Under the pieces are notes generated by a model. It made no database searches. It was given only the letters and a program-made list of their open reading frames with translations, and was not told where the DNA came from. A stretch of 64,000 nt of DNA from NCBI RefSeq assembly GCF_001659605.2, contig NC_035164.2, positions 11,072,965-11,136,964 of the forward strand, given 5' to 3'. How positions within the stretch are numbered: position 1 is the stretch's first letter; every line of letters begins with the position of its first letter. Both the position numbers and the translations under genes were made by a program. Below, in pieces: positions 1 through 11,020 of this stretch. The stretch comes from Manihot esculenta. Lineage: Eukaryota > Streptophyta > Magnoliopsida > Malpighiales > Euphorbiaceae.

Positions 1-1802
1 CTTCCCTCAACAAAGACAGGACTACACTGGCAGACTGACTCTGCCACTGATGGGTCACACTTGGGTCCACTGACCCAGAGAGGACACTCTAACTGAGAGA
101 TCATCAACCCCAACCTCTGAACGGCTCTCGGAGCAATAAAAGAATGAGATGCACCAAGGTCCATCAAGGCATACACATCTGAACAACCAATGAGTAAGTT
201 ACCTGCCACCACGGTGTTAGATGCATCTGCCTCCTGTTGAGTCATCGTGAAGATCCGTGCTGGAGCTGATGGACCTTCACCTCTGAAACCCGCTGAAGAA
301 GAGGCTGACCCTCTCCCTCTGCCTCTGCCACTGGCCTGAGTCGTGGCTGGAGCTGCTGGCTGTGCTACACTACCAGAAGCCGTCTACTGAGACTGTGCTC
401 CAAAAGCTGCCCTAGGACACTCCCGAGCCATGTGTCCCTCCTACCCACATCTGAAGCAGGCTGTCGTCCCAACCAGACATACTCCCTTGTGCGGTCTCCC
501 ACACTTCTTGCATACTGCATTATCCGCACCAGAACTCGCGCCACTCCCCAGTCCCAGACTGGACTTGACCTTGTTCCAAAACTTATTCTTCCTCGACTTC
601 TTGGTGGTACTGCTCCACCTCTTGCTGCCTGAAGCTGCTGCACTAAAAGAAGAAGAGCCTGGGGTCTTAGAACCAGAAGGCTGTGCCACGGATTGCTTAA
701 CTGTCCCCTGAACGATGGCACTGGCCTCCATTTTCCGGACCATATCCACTATGGCATGGAAGCTCTCCCTATCTGCTGACTGGATCAAGGAGGAATATCT
801 GGAGTGGAGTTTCATGATATACCTCCTTGACCTTTTCTGATCCGAGTCAAGATTTTGCCCTGCAAAAGGCAACAGTTCCAAGAATCTGTCTGTGAACTCC
901 TCTACACTCATCTCATCAGTCTGCCTTAACTGCTCAAACTCTATCATCTTTAACTCCCTTTAACTATCTGGGAAAGCCCATCCTGCAAACTCATTTGCGA
1001 ACTCTTCCCAAGACATGCTGTCCACTCTCGGGTTCACATAATTCTTGAACCACTCTCGTGCCTTCTTGCACTTGAGTGTGAACCCAGCCATCTGTATGGC
1101 TCTACTATCATCAGCCCCAATCTCATCTGTGATCACCTTAACCCTTTCAAGATACACAAATGGGTCATCCCCTTTTTCATACTGGGGAGCACCCAACTTC
1201 ATGTAGTTTGTCATTTTGACCTTGCTCCCACTGGCTGAGCTAGGTCTAGGAGGTTGAGTAGCTGGGGCTGCTGGTTCTGCTAGGGGAGGAGGTGGTGCAA
1301 TATTTTCTGAGGTAGGGTTTGCTGGATTTGGATAGTAAGGTGGGGGTGGATACATTGGGTATTGTGAATATGGTAGGTAGTAGGGTGGGTATGGCATCTG
1401 TGTGGGATAAGGGGTGAAGCTAGGGTAATCCGATGTACCTCCCATCGAATACCCGGGATCTTGTGAGAAGGGTGGGTAGTAAGGTGGTTGAACAAATCCC
1501 GAGGCCTGAGTGCCTCCTTGGGATTCTCCCATTCCCTCTTCTGACATGCTAACTCCCAAACTGCCATCCCTCCTCTGCTCTACATCCATATCATCCCCCA
1601 TGTCCTCTAACGCTCCTCCCTGAACTGTTCCTCTGACTGATCTGCTTCTACCCATATCCAAAAACCTTCTAGGGTCTCTTACTGCTCTTTCTCTATTAGA
1701 CCTACTAGACATTGCCCTAGGCAATGCTGGAGGACGGGCGCTCGTGCCCTCATCCTCAGGTGGTACTCCAGTCAATCTTGCTGATCGACGAGTTCCTCTC
1801 AT
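1..1802 (-). pseudogene. Gypsy element A: gag and start of protease, broken, partial
   Basis: This is the 5' coding part of a Tekay-like Ty3/gypsy polyprotein and runs off the left edge. The likely start is the Met at 1802 ([12 protein letters not shown]), because the same start occurs in the complete relative at 31099; an upstream in-frame Met at 1826 is less likely. A Pro/Tyr-rich segment (about 1270-1500) precedes the retrotransposon gag domain (about 960-1220), and a CCHC zinc knuckle (CFRCG..EGHMAREC) lies near 410-450. The protease motif DLGASHSFI is at about 120-160; the relative has DPGAS. Three in-frame stops break it: TAA 960-962 (within a Ser codon context), TAG 441-443 (inside the zinc knuckle, Gln expected) and TAG 384-386. 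No frameshift is seen between the pieces. It packaged element RNA in life and is now dead. Confidence 0.85.
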
Positions 1803-1826
1803 CCTGTTTTCTGAAAAACAATACAC

Positions 1827-2061
1827 GTCACATAAACATTAGCATCATATGGTTCATGTGGGCACACATGAACCCGCATCACACATCATAGCATATCATT
1901 AATGCACATGCATATCATCATGGCATTTCACATCATCATGCAAGACATGACTCCACATCCTATCCTAGTGGACATGATCTTCCTATTGTGCTTGACCTTC
2001 TATAACCTCTATGAGCCCGACACTCTAGGTCCGACCATATGAACCTAGGGCTCTGATACCA
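1827..2061 (-). other. Gypsy A leader and primer-binding site
   Basis: Untranslated leader between the 5' LTR and gag. At 2049-2061 the minus strand reads TGGTATCAGAGCC, complementary to the 3' end of initiator tRNA-Met, the usual primer of Tekay-like and copia elements. Three bases separate it from the LTR edge at 2065. Confidence 0.85.
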
Positions 2062-2719
2062 TTCTGTAACGACCCGAAAATCGGACCGCTACCGGCGCTA
2101 GGATCCGGGTCGACTTAAGGCCGCCGGGACCCGTAGCAAGCCTAACATACATCCTGTGAACCTGCTTAATCCCATACATGATCAACAACATATATAAAAA
2201 TTAAAACTTTTCTTTCATTCATTTTCTCATACACCAAACTCAACCTGTGCATGCACTGAACATAGCTATAATCATAAACTTAATCCCTCTGTGGGATCTC
2301 ATCAATGCCCCCAATGGGTGGCATAACATGTGTTGAGTTGGCTAAACATAGTCATCAATAAACATTAAGATCATGTATCAAAAGGGATTACAATATCCAT
2401 AGGGTCAAGCACAACTTCTAAACCTCAATCTCATAATCAACATATACATGGCATAACTAATCATAACTTTTACATCATCTTACAATTCATCATGTCCACT
2501 TTCTAACTATTACAATTACAAGACTTTACTCTTCTTCACTTCTCTGTCTAGCCCGTACCTGCAATCCTGGGGGATTAGGGAAAAGGGGTGAGCTACTAGA
2601 GCCCAGTGAGCAGAATAATAAAACATTTGAAACATATGATAACATGAAATGCATCACATCACAACTAATCACATCAAGGATGAATTTGTCACCTATAGTC
2701 CTCTACATGTTCCAACTGT

Positions 2720-2875
2720 GCCAGGGGCGTAGAATGGGCCTCACTGGTCTTTCTCTTACATAATCATAACATAGCATGACATAACATTCCATAATGCCAG
2801 GGGCGTAGAATGGGCCTCACTGGTCTTTCTCTTACATAGTGCCAGGGGCGTAGAATGGGCCTCACTGGTCTTTCG
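2720..2875. repeat. LTR A internal subrepeats (3 units)
   Basis: Three direct units starting GCCAGGGGCGTAGAATGG at 2720, 2796 and 2841, each about 35-41 bp and separated by short AT-rich spacers. The same array in diverged form occurs at 5122-5260 (LTR B) and 24436-24625 / 31906-32095 (nested gypsy LTRs). Confidence 0.85.
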
Positions 2876-3271
2876 TACCGTATCATCATCATATCATAAC
2901 ATACGAGGACTAAAGGATCATTCAACATTCATCCACATCATCAACATATTATGCAATGCAACATATTCGTGATTTCTAATGCAAACAACCTAAAATATCT
3001 CATGGCATTCATGATGCGTGAATCATGCTAAAACGGGTTTATTATTTAAAAGCATAAGAGTTATTCTACTCACCTCTAGCTGAAGCTCTACTGACTCAGA
3101 AGCAGCTAAACTCACTGCCGGGGTCCTCGGTTCCTCGGGTCCGAACCTACATAGGTGGACTCAAATGAGGGACCAACCAAACATGAACATAACTCTAAAC
3201 TACTTCCCCAAAAACCCCCTAGAACATCATGAAACAATCATGCAAAACATGCAAAAGAAGGCTGGACAGGG

Positions 3272-3501
3272 CACTTTCGGCGGCAGGTTCGGCGGCCGAA
3301 AGTCCCTCCAGAGCCGAAAGTCAGGCAGGTTCGGCGGCAGAAACTCCCAGACAGAGGCGAAACTCATGCATGTTCGGCGGCACCTTCGGCGGCCGAAACT
3401 CCCAGACAGAGACGAAAGTCTCCTTTCGGGGGCAAGCTTCGGCAGCCGAAGGCTGCTTCCACAAGAGGGTTCGGCGGCCGAAAGTCCTTTCGGCTGCCGA
3501 A
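3272..3501. repeat. TTCGGCNGCCGAA palindrome cluster in LTR A
   Basis: Exact 13-bp sites at 3288, 3385 and 3470 (central G), 3438 (central A) and 3489 (central T), embedded in a semi-regular pattern with CAGAGACGAAAGT-type linkers and half-sites. The GC-rich cluster stands out from the AT-rich LTR around it. Related clusters are in LTR B, the nested gypsy LTRs and the Athila-like LTRs. A second small cluster of exact sites is at 4082, 4102 and 4173. Confidence 0.8.
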
Positions 3502-4017
3502 CTTGGTTTCTCCCGAAGGGCAGAAACTTGGTTCAAACATGCACAAATGCCTCAAACTCATGCCATTATGCATTTAGCTCAACCAAAGCATGCATACAAG
3601 CTCCTAGGGGTCTCAAACTACCTTAAACCCCAACTACAACACATCAAGCAACACAAATCCAACATACATTGCTCAAAACATAACATAAACTCAAAAACCT
3701 AACTATAAGCTAAACATGCATTCTACCCCATAGATCTTGCATAAAACTTACTTTAAACATGAAATGAGCTTAAGATCGGCTCTTACCTCTTGAAGATCGA
3801 GAGAGAGACGACCTAAAACTCGGAGGTGGGAGAGAGTGGGTTCTTGAACCTCAAAGCTCCAAAACTTGCTTTAAACTCGAAAATCTTCAAAACAAAGCAA
3901 AAACTTGTGAAAATCTTGAAAGATTTGAAGGAAAGACTCAAGGATTGGTGAGGAACGGCGGAGAGCTCACCTTGGCCGACAATGGGGAGAAAAACTCGCC
4001 CGTTTTCGGCTAAGGGA

Positions 4018-4027
4018 CCCTTTTATA
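4018..4027 (-). promoter_or_regulatory. TATA box of LTR A
   Basis: The minus strand reads CTATAAAAGGG, a strong plant TATA element in the expected place for the U3/R boundary. LTR B has the equivalent TATAAAAGG at 6404-6412. Confidence 0.6.
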
Positions 4028-4363
4028 GTGGCTGGCCAGGCCACGTTCAGGGGCCAAACGTGCCTCCGCATGCATGCCATGTTCGGCGGCCGAACTTGAG
4101 GTTCGGCGGCCGAACCTGGACTTCCCTCACTTATGCCTTCGGGGGCCTAAAGCACGCCCGAAATGCATGCATGTTCGGCGGCCGAACCTGAGTTTTCCTC
4201 CAAGGGTGTTTTCATTCAAAAAATCATTTCCTCTTTACTTAAAATCATCAAAAACATTAAAACATTTCATGAAAACATGGTTTTACCCTTCTAGAGGTCT
4301 CCGACATCCGAGATTCCACCGGACGGTAGGAATTCCAATACCGGAGTCTAGCCGGGTATTACA

Positions 4364-4476
4364 TCTACATCCTATCCTAATGGACATGAGTTTCCCTATT
4401 GTGCTTGCCCTTCTAGAACATCTATGAGCTCGACACACTCCAGGTCCGACCATATGGACCTAGGGCTCTGATACCA
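4364..4476 (-). other. Leader and primer-binding site of truncated gypsy element B
   Basis: About 113 bp that align with the leader of element A at about 1950-2061 (both contain CATCCTATCCTA.TGGACATGA) and end with a tRNA-Met primer site at 4464-4476. The rest of element B's interior is not present to the left, because LTR A begins here. Either A inserted into B's leader or the two were joined by recombination; the far side lies outside the window. Confidence 0.7.
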
Positions 4477-4479
4477 ATC

Positions 4480-6737
4480 TGTAACGATCCAGAAACTGGA
4501 CCGCTACCAGCGCTAAGATCCAAATCGGCATAAGGCCGCTGGGACCCGTAGCAAGCCTAACATACATCCTATATACCTGTTAAATCCCATACATGATCAA
4601 ACATATACATAAAAATTTTTAACTTTCTCTTTCATTTACCAAGCTTAATCTGTGCATGCACAAACTCATAAACATAAAACCCCACACTGGAGCCCTCATC
4701 AAATGCTCCAATGGGGCAACATATCATACATCAAGCTTGGCTTACATAAACATCAATAAAACATTTCATTAAAAGATCATGTACCAAAAAGGTATTAACA
4801 TACTCTAGGGCCAAGCACAATTCTATCCTCAATACAATTCTTTACATTACATTACATTACTATACTTTACATTACAATGTCTTTCTCATGTCCACAGCTA
4901 GCTATTACATAAAACATGACTTTACTCTTGTTGACTTCCTGGTCTATCCCATACCTGCAAACCTGGGGGTTAAGGGAATGGGGTGAGCTACTAGAGCCAA
5001 GTGAGCAGAATAGTAAAAACATTATGTTAAAATTCATGCTTTCATGAAATGCATCACATCACAAACAAATCACATCAAGGATGGACTTGTCACCAATAGC
5101 CCCCCCACACATTCCAATAGTGCCAGGGGCATAGCATGGGCCTCACTGGTCTTTCTCTTACATAACATAACATAACATTCCAATGTGCCAGGGGCATAGC
5201 ATGGGCCTCACTGGTCTTTCTCTTACATCGTACCAGGGGCGTAGAATGGGCCTCACTGGGCTTACATATCATACCATATCATGTCATCATACGAGGGCTA
5301 ATGGATCATTCAACACCCATCCACATCAACATTATATTATGTAATGCAACATATTCGTGAATTCTAGTGCAAACAACCTAATATATCACATGGCATTCGT
5401 GATGCATGAACATGCTCTAAATTTATTTGCTTTGAAACGTAAAGATCCATTCTACTCACCTCAGGCTAACTCTGAAAAGACATTGAAGCAGCTATCTCAC
5501 TGCTGGGGTCCTCGGTTTCTCGGGTCCGAACCTACACAGGTGGACTCAAATGAGGGACCAAACATACATGAACATGACTCTAAACTATTCCCCAAAAACC
5601 CCCTAAAACACCTTAAAACGATCACTGAAATCATGCAAAAGAAGGCTGAACAGGGCACTTTCGGCGGCAGGTTCGGCGGCCGAAAGTCCCTCCAGAGTCG
5701 AAACTCAGCCACTTTCGGCAGCACCTTCGGCGGCCGAAAGTGGTTCCAGAGCCAAAACTCGTGCATGTTCGGCGGCCGAAACTCCCTTCCAGAGCCGAAA
5801 GTCCAACTTTCGGGGGCAGGGTTCGGCAGCCAAAAGCTTGCCTCCACAGGCAGGTTCGGCGGCCGAAAGTCCCTTCGGCGGCCGAACCTGAGCTCTTCCA
5901 GAATGGTAGAACTCAGCCTCCTCATGCACAAGTAGCCTCCAAACCTTCCAAAACAACCCAAAACCTCACTTGCTCTCTCCCAAACATGCATACACACTCC
6001 CTCATGCATATAGGGTATAAACTAGCTTAAACCTCTCAACATAACATCACAGAAACATACATTAGGCGTAAAACCCACATAAACCTTAACATGCACATCT
6101 ACCCACACACAAGCATTAAAAACTCCTTAAAACTTACTTAAAACAAAGAAAAGGGTGTGGATCTACACTTACCTCTTGAAGATCGAGGGTTGGTGCGATC
6201 CCTAACTTGGAGATGGGAGAAATCTAGCTCCTTGGGTCTCCAAGCTCTAAAACTTGATCTTAAGCTCAAAACTTCAAAACCCAAGTTAAAACTTGTTAAA
6301 ACTTGAAAGATTTGGAGAAAGAACATGAAATCAACCAAAGGAAGACATGAACTCACCCTAGCTCGAGAATGGGAAGAAAACTCGCCCATTTTCGGTCTGA
6401 GGGCCTTTTATAGGTGGCCGGTCAACCACTTTCGGCGGCCAAAGCTGCTTCCAAAACCTCACCACGTTCGGCGGCCGAACATGGAGTTCGGCGGCCGAAA
6501 GAAAGCCACTTCCGGAAGCCTAACGTGCCCCCTAAACTATCCCATGTTCGGCAGCCGAACCTGGAAATGCTCTCCTTGGTCTTTTCTTTTCAAAACTCAA
6601 TTTCTTTCTTACTTAAAACCATAAAATACATGAAAACATTTTATGAAAACATGTTTTTACCCTTCTAAAGGTTTCCGACATCCGAGATTCCACCGGATGG
6701 TAGGAATTTCGATATCGGAGTCTAGCCGGGTATTACA
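4480..6737 (-). repeat. LTR B: 5' LTR of a second Tekay-like gypsy element
   Basis: A 2258-bp LTR with the same termini, subrepeats (5122, 5187, 5232), TATA box (6404-6412) and palindrome clusters as LTR A, but clearly diverged, so it is a separate insertion. Exact palindromes are at 5672, 5725, 5768, 5854 and 5874 in the transcribed part, with 6467, 6487 and 6547 upstream of TATA. Its right edge (ATTACA, 6737) abuts the 3' region of the old Athila-like element H, so B inserted into H. Confidence 0.8.
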
Positions 6738-7026
6738 ATCTTGCTTGAAACCGATAAAGTGAACGTGAAACAAATGGTTACTAAGCCACTTGCCCCAGGT
6801 TATTCAGCTCAGGTGGCTACTAGCTCCACTCATAGTAACCTAATAAAAAGGTATGGGGGAGTTTTTAAAACGGCCCAAAAAGGGTGATACTCTCCCAAAC
6901 ACCGATTTCTCCATACGGAATCACCTTAAGGGGTCACCAAGTACCGCACTACTTAAGCCATCGGGTTGATAACCAATTGATCAAGCAACTAGAGGAGTGG
7001 GTCATAGGAGTGCATTTATTTCTAAA

Positions 7027-7057
<31 letters not shown>

Positions 7058-8250
7058 TTTATTTTTATTATTTTAATTTTTCTTTGATGACACCCCTTAA
7101 TTTTCACATAAACATATAGTCTAGAAAATGTCATTTAATCCATTCTCAACAAAGGGCAGCAACTCATTTAAAAGAATATGCATTCATTACCCAACTATTT
7201 AAATAATGATCATACTTCATGAGCTTTCAAAACAAGCCTTAAAAACAAGACTAATAAAATGAACAATGATCAACTTATTCTATTTAAGCTAGCATACAAA
7301 TGGTATAAGAACTTGGATTCTATGACAAAAGACATACCAATTTCTCATGGAAGTAAGGAGCTGTAAAAAATTTTATTTTATTATTATTATTATTATTTTA
7401 TTTTTTTTTGAATAAAATGATGCCAATACTGGAAATCATAAAAAAAAATTAAATCTGAGAAATAATTTAGCAAGTGCAAGTGCTGAGGATCATAAAAACA
7501 GACCAAGTGTTTATAGGCTTGGGCAAGTCTCTAGCTCAAACAACAAAAATGCAGAGAACAATTAAAAACAATTCCAAAAAATTTTCAAAACACAGCAAAA
7601 ATATATTCAGAATATATTCATCAATCAATCTCATAAAAAAGAATACTTTTATTCCCATACCATATCTCCCTCCACACTTACTCCTCATATTGTCCTCAAT
7701 GTGGAAAAATTTAATCAAACGGGAAAAGTTCACAAAATAAAATAAAAGTAAGTCAAGGAGAATTTCCCCGAGGAGTAAAATCGCATAGAACTCAAGCTGG
7801 TGGTGGTTGGTGTATGGTGTATGGGCAACTCCAAGTGAGGGTGAATAACGTCCAATTTGGCATCAATATGGTGCATGTTCTGTCTTGGAGTTACTTCAGG
7901 ATATCTGCTTTCACCTCCCATTCTTCCTCATCATCATCACTCATTAAGTCATAGACAGGCGTCTTACCTTTTGTCTGTGAACAAGTCTGGTGTGTGGCTG
8001 TGACCGGCAAGGAAAGCTCCAAAAAGGTTTTCTAAATTTCTGAATTGCCCAGAAGATCTAATCTGCTTCAAAAATAACAAATAAATTAATTAAAACTAAA
8101 AAATTAAAAGAAAACTTACTTGTGACTCTACAGGCTTAGACAAGCCTGTAACCTTGGGTTGCCTCCCAAACAGTGCCCTTGTTTATTGTCCTAGGCTGGA
8201 CAGTGGTATGTTAAGTTTCATCCACTTTCATCTTCGTATTCATTCAACAC
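6738..8250 (-). mobile_element. Element H: 3' non-coding region of an old Athila-like retrotransposon
   Basis: Minus-strand 3' part of element H. At about 7668-7705 the minus strand carries an ATTGAGGACAATATGAG..AAGTGTGGAGGG block like the post-integrase block of the intact relatives (15165-15206), and near 8150 the GGGAGGCAACCCAA block seen after the last gene of Athila elements. Around 6800-6830 it resembles 15770-15790. H's 3' polypurine tract and 3' LTR are absent here; LTR B interrupts it at 6738. Low-complexity T/A runs lie at 7017-7080 and 7370-7415. No reverse transcriptase or integrase sequence lies between here and the protease. Confidence 0.65.
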
Positions 8251-9310
8251 CTAAATTAACTTCATTACTTTTAAAGTATTCAACTTGGAGGTGATTATGA
8301 TTGGAAGTGTGTTATCACTTCTCAAAAATGCATATTTCAAATGAGCTGGAAGCATTTTTAACTCAAGTTCTGGTGCATTATGGCTCAAAGTGTCTAATGA
8401 ACGGATTGTTTTTATGATTTCCTCATCGAGTTTCAATGTGCTACTGTCAGGGCATTCCATTATCAAGTTTTCAGTTAAAACTACCTCCAACTTATCTTCC
8501 TTGCTTAATTCACATGCTTTTTGAGCGAGAGGATCAACTACATCTATGCTGTAAAGAGAAAAATTATCGTCAGAATACTTCATTGCATCGTAGACATTAA
8601 ACTTTACCTTTTCTCCATCTAACTCCATTGAAAGCGTGCCTTCGTGCACGTCGATCTTCGTTCTAGCTGTGCTAAGGAATGGTCTTCCTAGCAATAAATC
8701 TGCAGAGTTAGATGAACTGTCATCTTCCATATCCAAGACAAAGAAGTCTGCTGGGAAGATTAATTTTTCCACTTGGACCAAAACATCTTCCAACACGCCC
8801 TTAGGATAAACTATTGATCTATCGGTGAGTTGGAGTGTGACTCCTATTTGTTTCAAAGGACCTGCATCTAAAGACAAATAAATTGATAGAGGCATAACAT
8901 TTATGGAAGCTCCTAAGTCACATATTGCCCTTTTGATTTCAAGGTTTCCAACTTTACATGATATAGCAAACATGCCTTTGTCTTTATATTTTTGCGCAAT
9001 TTTTCTTTAGAGTACAGCTGACACATTCTCCCCTACAGCAAACATGCCTTTGTCTTTATATTTTTGCGCAATTTTTCTTTAGAGTACAGCTGACACATTC
9101 TCCCCTACTTTAATCTTTTCAAGCCTGTACAATTTTCTTTTATTAGTGCAAAGGTCTTTTAGAAATTTCGCATACCTGCGTATTTACTTTATGGATTCAA
9201 GAAGGGGTATGTTTACCTGGACTTTGCGAAAAATCTCCAAGATCTATTTCTCTTCCTTTTCTCTCTTTGTTTGTGCAAGTCTTTCGGGAAAAGGTGCACG
9301 TATTACCTGT
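8251..9310 (-). pseudogene. Element H: gag C-terminus and retropepsin, broken
   Basis: The longest open stretch (8973 down to 8251, 240 aa) is an Athila-type aspartic protease domain with CDLGASINVMPLSIY and LLGRPFLSTARTKIDVHEGTL, followed by the pre-RT linker (about 8290-8350). It aligns with the protease of the composite element (about 12870-13230). From 8974 to 9310 the frame continues as a gag C-terminus with several stops and a 72-bp tandem duplication. The sequence then stops at the CCTGT insertion site and resumes at 34433. Reverse transcriptase, RNase H and integrase are missing downstream, so H could not move by itself. Confidence 0.8.
8965..9108. repeat. 72-bp perfect tandem duplication in element H
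   Basis: Units 8965-9036 and 9037-9108, each beginning AGCAAACATGCCTTTG, appear identical. At 72 bp (24 codons) the duplication keeps the gag-protease frame. Confidence 0.9.
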
Positions 9311-10965
9311 TGATAGAGCATATTTTAGCCTATATTATCATGATCTTATTGATATTTATTTGCACCTATTCTATCTAATTTTGTAGTTTTAAACATGTTT
9401 TGCAAGTATTAGGTGTAAAGAAGCAATTTGGAGAAAATGCTCTTAAAAATACCAAAAAGTGCCAAAATTGGAAAAGCCACCTTCGGCAGCTCTTTCGGCG
9501 GCCGAACCTTCGGTCCAGAGGCGAAACTCAACCTCCTTCGGAAGCACTTTCGGGAGCCAAAACTGCCAGTCATCTTCGGCGGCACTTTCGGCGACCGAAC
9601 TTTCACTCTAGAGACGAAAGTCACCTTGTGCCGCCGAACCTTGCGTTTAGAGCAGAAAGTCCTGCCTCCGAAACTTAACTTAGGCAGCTGAAAGTGCCCC
9701 CGAACAGCCTCCTTCCTATTCAATGAGCCAAATCTTGGAGATCACATGTTTCCTACATAGTGCCATGCTCATTCAAAATTCAAATCAAGGCTCCACCTTC
9801 CTCATTAGTGCATAAATCTTCTTGGACACACCATGGACAGCAATTAAAAGACCAAAATGCCCAACCTTGCCCTCACATGCACACATAAGGCCAAGGGCAC
9901 TTTGGGCAAATCTCTACAAGATGCATGGACAACCACCAAACCCTAAGGAGCCTCTCAAGATCTATTTAAAGGCTTCAAGAAGATCAAGAACTCATCATCT
10001 CCCATCAAGGATTGATCAAGAATTCGGCAAGGCTTCTCCTAGGCCTCCTCCACCTTAGTTCTTCATCTTTTTGCTTTCTTTTCTTTGATTTTCTGTTTTG
10101 GTTAAGCCATGAGTGGCTGAAACCCTTATTCTAGTTGAAGTTTGGTTGAAACTAAGGTTGTTTAAAAGGTTGTGAGATCTGAACATAAAGTGTTTGATTT
10201 TGGTTTATTCAATATTCATGCAATTGTGCTTAATTCCAAGATTACTTTGTTGTTTTGATCAAATTGGCCATTTGATTCTTGATTGCAAAGTTAATTGATT
10301 GTTGGTTAGGATATTTGTTAGTCCGCAATTGCTGGAAATATTCTGTCCATAGAACACTTGGTGTAAAAACTAGGGAATTGCATGATCTAGCACCATCTTC
10401 AAGCGTTTGGAGTAGCTAGGGTTGGATCTTTCTAGTTCTTTATGCAATTGACAATTGTTTTGATGCCTTTGGCCCAAGGACGTACCTTGGCAATTTGTTG
10501 ATTAGTAATTGATTAGAGGATGTTCCTTAATTAATTTGTTCTTAAGGAAAGACATGGTGGTGTGAAGCGTTTTCTATTCCCATAACTAACCTATTGATTC
10601 AATCAAGGTAATCTAAGTTTCAATGATCAACCCAAACAACCAAAGTGGATCCATATCTTCAACTAGACTTTTCTCATATTGATTTCCTCTTTTATTTTAA
10701 TTACTTGTTGTTTTAATTGCTTTCAATAGTTGTTAGTCAAATCATCTCAAAACCCCCCCTTTTTTACTTTATTGCACTTTACTTTTATTCTACTTTCAAT
10801 TACTTGCTTTCAATTGTGTTCCCAATTAGTTCTCTTGGTCTTGATTGAGAAAAATAAATAGGTAATCAATTCTCTGTGGATTCGATCCTTCACCACTATC
10901 TGCAGTTGTAAATTGTTGATAACCAAGAAGGTTATTTTTGATCGGCTTCGACAACCGCACTGTCA
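9311..10965 (+). repeat. Athila-like LTR 1
   Basis: A 1655-bp LTR, TGATAGAG..ACTGTCA, preceded by target-site copy CCTGT (9306-9310) and followed by a primer site. TATA-like TATTTAAA is at 9963-9970. The palindrome cluster is at 9480-9700 (exact copy 9494-9506), upstream of TATA. Compared with LTR 2, about 16 bp is missing near 9632, removing part of the cluster. Confidence 0.9.
9963..9970 (+). promoter_or_regulatory. TATA-like box of Athila LTR 1
   Basis: TATTTAAA in the middle of the LTR, conserved in LTR 2 (16829-16836). The palindromic cluster lies roughly 260-480 bp upstream, as a U3 promoter-distal element would. Confidence 0.45.
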
Positions 10966-10970
10966 AAGAT

Positions 10971-10988
10971 TGGCGCCGTTGCCGGAGA
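10971..10988 (+). other. Primer-binding site, copy 1
   Basis: TGGCGCCGTTGCCGGAGA, five bases after the LTR. This is the Athila-type primer site; copy 2 (17835-17852) reads TGGCGCCGTTGCCGGGGA, so copy 1 has one substitution. Confidence 0.85.
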
Positions 10989-11020
10989 ATTGATTTTACT
11001 TGTTTGTTTATTTTTCTTTC

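Larger units (their letters stand above)
2065..4363 (-). repeat. LTR A: 5' LTR of gypsy element A
   Basis: A 2299-bp LTR bounded, on the minus strand, by TGTAATACCC at 4363 and GGGTCGTTACA at 2065, followed by the tRNA-Met primer site. A minus-strand TATA box (CTATAAAAGGG) lies at 4018-4027, so U3 is on the right and transcription runs leftwards. It contains three direct subrepeats (2720-2875) and two clusters of the TTCGGCNGCCGAA palindrome: a large one at 3288-3501, inside the predicted transcript, and a small one at 4082-4185, just upstream of TATA. Short open frames within it are by-products of this repetitive sequence. Confidence 0.85.

Noticed and set aside
3165..3702. Two overlapping plus-strand open frames of over 150 codons in LTR A (and similar ones in LTR B and the nested LTRs)
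   Set aside because: They exist because the repeated GGCGGCCGAA units lack stops in several frames on both strands; no protein domain and no conservation of start or end.
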